Shown: positions 55,910-64,000 of the stretch, piece by piece
How the letters are laid out: each line of letters opens with the position of its first letter
Position numbering within the stretch: the first letter of the stretch is position 1
Assembly (NCBI RefSeq): GCF_030272615.1
Contig: NC_081414.1
Coordinates: 47,048,501-47,112,500 of the forward strand
DNA from: Cryptomeria japonica
Lineage: Eukaryota; Streptophyta; Pinopsida; Cupressales; Cupressaceae
Length of the DNA stretch: 64,000 nucleotides
Reading direction: 5' to 3'
Program-made: the position numbers and the translations under genes
Notes under the pieces: generated by a model
Told to the model about the DNA's origin: nothing
Database searches by the model: none
Seen by the model: only the letters and a program-made list of their open reading frames with translations

Positions 55910-56776
55910 TCACAAGTTCGTAATTTTATGACATTCTCTTAAACCTAGTGTATTAATTATCTTAGTAATCAGAGTTTTGTCTAGGCAAAGTAATTGTAAG
56001 CTTAGTTCCTGCAAATATTTGTAGCTCTTCCCAATAGACTCAAGCCTTGATTTGAAAACTTCACTACCATCAAATTTAATTGACTGGTGACATTCAAACT
56101 TTTGCAAAGATGTAAAAAGAACACTTGTGACCTGTTGTTCACAAAATACATATGCATGCAATGAGACACCTAAAACAAGCTTATCAAAGATAGGTCATGC
56201 CATCATCTAAACCAAGTTGTTGCAAGGGTATAGAATCACTTGTAACAAAGATTATGCCATTGAAACTCACATTCTAACACTTTGAAATGTCATGTCTCTA
56301 TGACATAGAATCATCCAACTATCACGTAATTATAACAAAAATTGTCGAAATCCCAACTAATATCTAGTCTCAAAGTTTTAAGAACAAGTGCAACATGCTA
56401 TAATGTCCAATTAGAAAACTAGGTAAAGCACATGCAAGAACAAAACCAGCTATTATCATCTTCCAAGGTTGTTGCACCATCCAACCCATTATCCTAAGAT
56501 TGTTCAAAAAATAAGCTTTAAAAATACAATAGAAGAACATTACGTAACCAATGACTTTAGAATGATGGGCAAATATTTCCAATATTGATGCAATAATTTC
56601 CAACATACCTGGAGTGATTTGAAGCCATCGTTCATAAAATCAAGGCTTTCAGCATCTATAGAGACACGCCCAACCAATACCAAGGTCTCTAGGCACTCAA
56701 GTTGTGCCATAGAAGCTATAGATTTGTTTGGTTTTTGCAACACAAAGCATTGCATTAAGAGTATCACTGAGTTCAA
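55910..56776 (-). pseudogene. LRR-like fragments on the minus strand
   Basis: Minus-strand 56776-56611 encodes NKSIASMAQLECLETLVLVG and VSIDAESLDFMNDGFKSLQ, ending at a donor-like CAG/GTATGT. Segment 56161-55920 encodes SLQKFECHQSIKFDGSEVF and YKYLQELSLQLLCLDKTLI. Spacing of Leu and the phrases suggest irregular plant LRRs, perhaps the 3' exons of another resistance gene facing the first. No other diagnostic motif was seen. Confidence 0.35.
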
Positions 56777-59035
56777 CTCTTCTTTTTGACACTACAATGA
56801 CAATGAATATGAATTTTACCATTTAAAAAGAATGCTCCCCGATGATCAACAATCCTAAGAATTTATAGGATTGACCTTTTTTAGCACTAGAAATATTATT
56901 TTTTGCATAAAAGGCCAATAGTAATTTTCATCAATGAACATTGCAGGATTCATGTGACCAAGCATAGAATCTGTCAAACCATTTCTCTGATTTATGCTAA
57001 TGGACTCTAACCTTTTTTAGGGAATACTAATGGAATGGGCTCAAGAAAATCCACCAATAAGCTACATGTATGAACAACACATAGAATATATCTCCCAAGG
57101 ATTATACAAAATAATGAATTGGCAATGATGGATATCTACATGTTTTAGGATCAATAAATTCTACAATAGAAGAAAATTCCTTTTTAACCATAAAAGGAAA
57201 AAATATGTTTTGCTCTTATATTATATCACCAGCATTAGTACTAGTTGGTTCTGCATATACTTGAACCTCTTAGATCCCTACTTTTGTAAACAAAAAAACC
57301 TTGGCCTATCAATCAAATGAGGACTTGTCAATGTAGGATAAAGGGCAAATGCAACATAATGATGCTATTTACTATCTCCTTATACCAGCCTAGTTTATCA
57401 TACATATAAAATAATAAAAACACCCTACAGAATCAATTAATATCATTTGGTTAGCATATTATCATAAATTATTTTTTATTATGTTCTTATCATACAAAGA
57501 TCAAACAATGAACCTTGAAATAAAATTATACAAGCATGTTTTAATAACTAGTTTTATTTTCCAGGAACAAATAGGACTGGATTGAAATCCACATACATGT
57601 AAGTAAGAAAGATCAAGAAACCAAAGTTCTTTGCACTAAACAACAACCATTTCAATGCTTGAATCAGATATCTTGACACACCATTTGATATTTATGCAAA
57701 CCCTAAAATCATGCTGAGAATGAGAGAGATTCTTTGCTACAAAAGACATATCACGTCTCCCTCTGATAAAACCTGCCACCATGAAAATTAGCCAATAACA
57801 ACAAAAACACTCACAAATGAGAAATGATTCACAAATTAATCTTTCAAACATAACTAATTATTTATTTTCCATAAGAACTGCTAAAAAACTTTCAAAGACC
57901 AGAATACATCTCACTAGAAATTTCAACAAGTTGCTGCATATAAACTCAGTAGCCAAAAATTATGCCACGAAATTTTGTGGTCATAAATCCAATTAGGATT
58001 GCAATATTTATAATTAGAAAAATTTCTTCCAAATTCGGATTTCAAAATTTTACAAAAAAATTGCACCATTTATTTTCTCAATAAACACTCCTGATTTTGT
58101 TCTTTTATGTTATAAAGCTAAGCAAAGTTTAACCCTTGTGATGTATGCTATCTCAAAAAAGTTGTTAATCATAGAGAAAGAATAAAAACCTAATAATGCT
58201 ACTAAATGGTTGGAAATAATTGTTTTGACCTTCTATATGTTTCTATACATTTAAATTTGCAACCTTGGCTTGCATTAGTTTCTTTAACAAATTTTCCCTT
58301 AGCGTTAGGTGACTAATATTTACATGATATTTTATTAACATGTTGCACCACATTTGGAGAGCTGGTAGAATTTTAAATCTTATTATTTTGGGGGGCTGCA
58401 TTGACTGAGGAGGGATTAATAAACTCACTTTGGATTCTGATGTCCAGGATTTGAACAATACTTTGGTGGGTCATTTACAATTTTTTAACCTTATTTTATT
58501 CTATCTCAAGGGAGAGATTGAAGCTATCTCGGTGTGGAACATGTCAGTATGGGGTTTGAACTCAACCCTGTTACATTTCCATGTAATATAATTACGATGC
58601 TTCCATTTTTAAAACATTTTTAAAAATGTAAATGCAAATATTCCAAATGTGTGCCTCCTAGCTCATTAAACAACGATTGTGTTCTTCAATAACGAGTGCT
58701 TTCAATCTAATGACCAAAACACTACTTAATATTAAATTAATCATCGAGATTACTTAAAATCATGTAATAATAATTAATAAACTTCCTATAATCCCTAATA
58801 TGAGCATTCTGCAAATTGTAAGAATTAAAACCCTTGAAAAAAAATTCCTTCCCCAACAATAAAAAAAGAGCTCAGAGAAATTCGAAATAGCTGCCTAGTT
58901 GTTGGGTTTACGACATATTATCAATTTTTAATTACTAAAAACCATGAGTTTCCCTTCAAATCATTTTACAATTTAAACATAAAACGCTAAAATATTGCCC
59001 TATTTTCAAGATTTAAAAATAAGCAAAAAGAGAAT
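56777..59035. other. AT-rich interval with no clear gene
   Basis: Short minus-strand open segments (57636-57851 and 58243-58458) could be intronic noise. No repeat family was recognised. Confidence 0.35.
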
Positions 59036-59046
59036 CTAAATATGTA

Positions 59047-59224
59047 CCTCTTGACTAAGTATACGATGGAGATCTTGTTCAACATTAAGCAGATTGGTGG
59101 GTTTCTGGGCAAGCAAAACCTTGAATGAGCTGGGCATCAAGGTAAACAGATCTTGGAGAAAAGAGATGGGTGCTTCTATTTTTATTAGGTAAATGCCACT
59201 ACTTTTCTGTAAAGATTCTAGCAT
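59047..59224 (-). pseudogene. Candidate first exon of an unidentified gene
   Basis: ATG at 59224 opens 59 codons ending at a donor-like GAG/GTACAT. They include IEAPISFLQDLFTLMPSSFK and KPTNLLNVEQDLHRIL. It looks protein-like but I do not recognise it. It could be the start of the minus-strand gene with LRR-like segments at 55910-56776. Confidence 0.35.
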
Positions 59225-59728
59225 TTGAAAGATATTTTTTTTGTGTTAGTCTGTTGCTACAAACATGTTAGAGAAAATTGGTCAAAAAGAGCAAGAGTTG
59301 AAGTAAAAATGTTCTAGAATAATTTTGCTCAATTATTTTTCAGGTAGGAAGTTTTAGAATTATCAAAGTTGCCTAGGAAACTATTGTATAATTATGTTCT
59401 CATTTTAAAGAGAAATGGAAGAATATCACAAAGAGTTTTCCAAAACAATGTCCTATCAAGTCGTAGTGAAATGCAAAAACTCTCATATCTAAAATGAAGA
59501 GTTTCTTTTTAGAATAGTAAATGTAACTCTCAATGAGTCATGGATAACAAAATTAACCTCCATACCAATAATAAACAACATATTTGACATGTAACTCTTT
59601 TATAATGACTCACGTTCCAAACTCTCAATGAGTCCAACAATTATTGTGTACTCTTATGGACCACCAACAACATGCAAGATTCTCTACTACTTAATTCTCA
59701 CGCCCAAGTTGGGAAATTTATTTAAAAT
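59225..59728. other. Unassigned interval before element E
   Basis: Nothing recognised; contains a repeated phrase CTCTCAATGAGTC. Confidence 0.4.
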
Positions 59729-60268
59729 TGTTAGGCCCAATATGGAAAGCTAATGTACTAAGAGGGGAGGGGTGAATTAGTACTTCAAAACATTTCTTGA
59801 ATAATAGCCTTACTGTTATGCATAAACAGAATAGTGTAGTAACATAAAATAAAGTTAAAACAAACAGATAATAATCATACATGATTCACTCCATTACATT
59901 GGTTAGATTGATCTCAAAATCATACACAATCTTCTAGTGCAATTTCCAATGTGATAATGGTTAGATGTGCCTCGATCTTGTAACACGTTTTCATATGTAT
60001 GTCCAGGTTCAATGAATTTGGTAACACGTTTCACTCAGTGTATATCAACTTGGTGTGTCATCTTTGCTACTCGGTAGACATAAAAAGATACTCAATAGAC
60101 AGCTTGATGTATACTGCATTCTGTGACTGCTTTCTTATGTAACCGACTAGACTGTGCATACCGACTTCTCTGTTTATACCAACTGCATGATTCAGTAGTG
60201 CTAACTGACTAGAATATATAGTATGACTTTGAATATAAAAACTAATGGCAACTTGATAAGTAGTAACA
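59729..60268 (-). repeat. 3' LTR of element E with an internal deletion
   Basis: It is 540 bp against 1,151 bp in D. The sequence passes directly from the GGAGTGAATCATG region (D 47213) to the CTAACCAATGTAAT region (D 46588), so about 610 bp covering the CTCTAAC-type repeats are gone. The join shows a few bases of shared sequence. Confidence 0.85.
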
Positions 60269-60596
60269 ATCTCCCCTTTTGACATTAGTTGAGATGTTGG
60301 ACAAAAACTACTTTCAAAGTCATAACTCAAAAATCTATATACTTTGCAAAATGACTACACTTGACAATATATACAATAGTCAATGAAATAGTATATGCAG
60401 ATATACTCCCCTTATCATTATTCTGTATATAACTCGGATTTTGCATGTTCTGTTCTGTTCTATGCTTGTGCTCTGCATGCTTTTCTCGATATACTCCCCT
60501 GTATGCAATACTCAAAATTGTATTACCAAAACTATATCACTCTCCAAATATAGTATACTCCTCCCCTTATGTAGTATTACTCCCCTTTTTTTGACA
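60269..60596 (-). promoter_or_regulatory. PPT and additional purine tracts of element E
   Basis: In reverse: PPT AAAAGGGGAGAT (60280-60269), then further runs AAGGGGAGTATAT (about 60414-60402), AGGGGAGTATAT (about 60501-60490), AAGGGGAGGAGT (about 60569-60558) and AAAAGGGGAGTAAT (about 60592-60578). Five tracts in about 330 bp. Confidence 0.65.
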
Positions 60597-60608
60597 AACA
60601 TCAAAAAC

Positions 60609-63600
60609 TTAATTTCCATCCGGAGGCGGTAACTGATCGAAAATAGATTTATACTTGTTCTAGGCGTCGGTGAGTGCGACTGAGAGTGCATCCTTTACAC
60701 TTTCCATTAAAGAATTTTGTGCTTGAATATTAGCTAATAGTGATATTAAGCCATCAAGAGTGCTTCCCTCTTGTGTAGTAGATAGGCATGTAGCTTGGTT
60801 AATCTTCCCTTGAACTGATGAGAGATGAGGAAGGAATAATGTCTAGAGGGTCATTATATCCATCCTGATCTTATGCTCTTCATTTCTGAGTTCTAACTAT
60901 TGAGCCATGATCTGTTGAATCTTGGTATAAAAATTTTGAACTGAATTAGGCTCAGTGGTTGAGATATCAATGATCTCTTTCTCAATTGCATCAGTTTTAT
61001 TCTTGATATCTTTAATGAATAAGGAAAATGTACAAAGTTTCTGAAATAAATAAAGAATATGCTTGAGTTGAGGGGACAACTCAGCAATGAATTTGACAAG
61101 CTTTACTTTCCCTATAGCGAGAGATTTTTGTACCTCTTCTATCATCTTTGCAATAAGCTCTTTATCTTTTAGCTTGCTCAAGTACTCAAATGCATCAACT
61201 CTAGATGTTTCTATTTGAGTAAGGAGTTCATCTAGTTGAATGTGGATGGTTGCATCGGTTGACACTGTTGCTGAAGGTAGCATATTTGTTAGTAGTCTGT
61301 AGTACTTTATTCTTCTTTTGAATGGCCAATTATTTTTCTTGTTTGGCCTTTTCTTTGCATAGTTCATCGAAATCAATAAGTGCTTGCCCTTTTAATTTTG
61401 AGATATCCACATTAGGCAACACTATCGGTTTAGTTAAATCAACTTTGAAACTATGCTTTCTCACCTTCTTCTCTTTACCTTTGGTCGGTTGTACTAAGAC
61501 AAGTGCTTGTGAGGCTTGTTGAACCTTGGTAGGTTGCTCGGTAGATGCAACACTTTGGTCAGTTCCTATAGCTGTTGTGGTGTCCTTGGGTGTTTCGGTA
61601 CTAGGGGTCTCAGTTGTAACAACCACTTTGGTCGGTTTCAGTGCTTGACGGTGCTTGAGACATCTGATCTTTAGTTGTATCTTCTGCTGCTTCAGACTTA
61701 TGACCTTTGGTGCCGTGTTCTGTATCCTTAGGAGCTTTGGTAGAGACAGGTGGCTTGACCGACGGATAAGGCTGAACTTGTTCTAAGACAAATTCACTAG
61801 ATACAAGTTTTGCATTAGTAGTGCCTTCTATCATTTCCTGCTCTGGTGCTTCTGAATCCATGACATCTTCATCAATTTGAATAGTGTCAGCTAGGTCTTG
61901 CTTGGTAGCATCGGGACCTTGCTAGATGACATCAGGATCTTGCTCGATGACATCAACAATTACAACTTGAGATTGTTCACCGACATCCTTCAATTTGAAG
62001 ATTTCCTACCACTTGGCTTTTGTCTCATTTTCTACATCAATGTATAGCCCATTCATCAATTTTAAGGCTCTTTGTTTGACAAGAAATTTAGAATTGTAGG
62101 TTGTCAAATGTTCTTTAATTTCTGCTACATACATATCAGGAAATAGATGGACTAGACTTCTTTCTCTTATTTATTTCTCTAATTCCATTGCATATTTCCA
62201 TCTGTTATCAATATGTAAGTATAATTCACTCGGAAGTGACTTTATTAGTTCTAATAGAGCTAGCCAAAACTTTAGAAGTGTGCAGATGATAGCTTCTTCA
62301 ATTTGTCGCTTCTCATCATTATTCCTAGTCTCATACTTGACATATCTAAATCCTGCAAATCCACCATATTCTTTAAGATTGGCACAAAAGTTTTCAACAC
62401 TATGAATATTTACCTTCTTGCTTTTTACAATCTGAAATTTGTTTGCATCATCGGATTCTGTATCACTAGACTCTTTTGCCAGAATGAGTCTCTGAGTAGA
62501 TTTCTTGTAGGTCTTGGTTACCTTGGGTGCAGTAAAACTTTTTTGTTTCTTACTCAGTGATGCACCTGATGCTCTAGTGTTAGGTCTCTTTGTTGGTGGA
62601 GTCGGTAGGGCCTTTGAAATGTCCTATTTCTTTCTTTTCAAAACTTTACCCTTAGGCAACTCGGTACTTAATGTTATTGCTGCCTCTTGAGCTTCTGATT
62701 CCTCTTCGATAATGGCAAGAGTGCCTTTAACAGGTATAGAGGAGGATTCTTCTCCGAATTTCTCAGATAAAACCTTTATCATCTTTGTAGCCTTTCTTGT
62801 AGCCTTGGGTACTACAATGCTCATTTTTATTTTGTCTTTCACCTCTTCATAAGTTCCATATCTTAGTTCGGTAGCATGCCTCGGCAATGAAAGATAGGCA
62901 TCAATTTGTTGTTGTGTGATATCATATTCAATCTCATAACCCATTGGTGGCAAAAATTGAGTCCTTGGTTCAACAACATTCACATAATAGTAATCGGTGT
63001 CTACCTCAAAACATATATCATCCTTATATTTCTCTACCAGCTGTGGTGGAATCCGGTACCTGTTGTGCATCTTCTCTTGAAATTTGCTGAAATAGTCATC
63101 CATGATATCATTAAAATTATCTCCCAACTTCTTGATAAAATCATTGATTTGATGGGTGATAGGCCGGTGTAGCTCCCAAAATACTTTACCGACTGAGGGA
63201 AAGAACTTCTCAAAGTAGAAAAACATGCATACAAGAAGTGAACCAAACTTTAATGTGTTTGTCGAGTTGTTCTTCTTTGGTTTCCTTATTATGTTCAAGT
63301 TCTCAAACAAGTTCTTTAGTAGCACTTCACATAAATCTACTTTCATTCCCTTTTTCACTATTTTATAGGCTAAGTCAACTGCAGCACATGGTACACTATT
63401 TTCCCTTGCTGATTGGAAGAAACAGTAACCAATTACTCTAATTGCAAACTTAATTTCTGCATCAGTAACATTGTTCAATTTCAGTCCTTGATAATCAGAT
63501 TCTACTCCAGTTAGACTGATTAACTCCTTCTGTGATACCATTTTTTGTGCTCGTGCATGATCATAGATAGGATACCCAGTGATCACATGAATGATTTCCT

Positions 63601-63956
63601 TGGTGATTTTGATCATGAACTTTGCTTAAAACAAACTTAACCCACTGGGGTTTGAACACACGGGGATAGGCTAGGGCTTCAGTTAATCCCTTGATTTTGA
63701 TATGCTTGTACTTGCTATCCATTTTGCCATCGATACAAAGTTCATCATATGTGTCACTAATCTCAACATGACCGAGTTCTTCAACACGACATTTGGTGAA
63801 GAATCTAACATCTTCGACTAATAAGTCTCGATCCGGGATGAGTGAAAATGCGGTTTTGTCATCCGATTAAGAGGCGACTTTAGGAGTCAAAGAGTACTTT
63901 AGCGAGGGCTTCTCCACATTCTTGACAACTACAGGATCTTGGATCTTGGGCACCAT
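60609..63956 (-). pseudogene. ORF2 of element E: about 1,116-codon protein of unknown function
   Basis: It runs from an ATG at 63956 (preceding the PKIQDPVVVKN segment) to TAA 60611-60609. The longest open stretch (63616-62624) covers KFAIRVIGYCFFQSARENSV, EKYKDDICFEVDTDYYYVN and the MGYEIEYDI block. A 29-bp net deletion near 63615 removes the DDFMWLEE region and shifts the frame; more frameshifts follow near 61860, 61620 and 61370. The C-terminal domain (61376-60897) with KVKLVKFIAELSPQLKHIL is intact in places. It is homologous to ORF2 of D and, more distantly, of A and B. Confidence 0.8.
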
Positions 63957-64000
63957 TGTATATTTTAGGTAAAAACTTAGAAACTATCCTTAGGGTTTGA

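Larger units (their letters stand above)
59729..64000 (-). mobile_element. Element E: 3' part of a second D-family element, minus strand
   Basis: From the LTR outer end TGTTAGGCCC (59729) it reads leftwards as 3' LTR, PPT (60269-60280 in reverse), purine tracts and ORF2. The 5' part continues past the right edge. It matches element D closely through ORF2. Some of its ORF2 stretches are better preserved than D and serve to locate frameshifts in D. The five bases before it are AAAAT; the partner duplication is off-window. Confidence 0.9.

Overview
The window is AT-rich nuclear DNA from a large-genome seed plant. Nested, mostly dead LTR retrotransposons dominate it, with decayed host genes between them. 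The host gene remnants (glutamate-cysteine ligase, ferritin and TIR-NBS-LRR resistance genes) are plant genes, and TIR-type resistance genes argue against a grass. The nesting, the age of the elements and the style of the resistance-gene fragments fit a gymnosperm such as a conifer, but that is inference. No intact protein-coding host gene was found.

Layout. 1-3571: 3' half of a non-autonomous LTR element (A), inserted into a minus-strand Ty1/copia gag (3572-4109) that lies next to its own LTR (from 4168). About 5040-7480: unassigned repeats. 7490-8754: minus-strand Ty3/gypsy gag plus its LTR. 8755-14082: a Tat-like Ty3/gypsy element (G1) inserted into that LTR. It is cut at 14083 by a CACTA transposon end with subterminal repeats, followed by a LINE-like 3' end. 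15000-17965 and 27122-29990: old flanking DNA with two unidentified candidate exons and one glutamate-cysteine ligase exon, split by element B (17966-27116, TSD CAATC), which itself carries a nested gypsy solo LTR (24528-25922, TSD TTGCC). 30200-41636: an internally deleted Tat-like element (C) carrying an antisense plant-mobile-domain gene and flanked by an unusual 209-bp direct duplication. 42480-43610: a ferritin pseudogene, minus strand. 45102-54254: an inverted solo LTR of the G1 family (TSD ATTAC), interrupted by element D (46224-54188, TSD GAATA). 54500-59270: resistance-gene remnants. 59729-64000: element E, minus strand, same family as D.

The most interesting system is shared by elements A/B and D/E. 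Both families have copia-type ends (initiator-Met primer site, purine-rich tract next to the LTR) but no protease, integrase, reverse transcriptase or RNase H. They encode two other proteins. ORF1 is a coiled-coil protein with four or five CCHC zinc knuckles and corresponds to only the C-terminal half of a copia Gag. ORF2 is about 1,100 codons with the same domain order in both families: an N-terminal domain ending in a K-Y-x-D-D-I-C-F block, a basic linker, a block around L-Y-x3-D-N-[KR]-W, a charged tail and a C-terminal helical domain. I do not recognise ORF2. Its conservation between two families with different LTRs suggests a selected function in a parasitic retroelement lineage, presumably helped in trans by an autonomous copia element.

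Almost all nonsense codons sit where CAA, CAG, CGA or TGG would be expected, as expected from deamination of methylated cytosine in silenced DNA.
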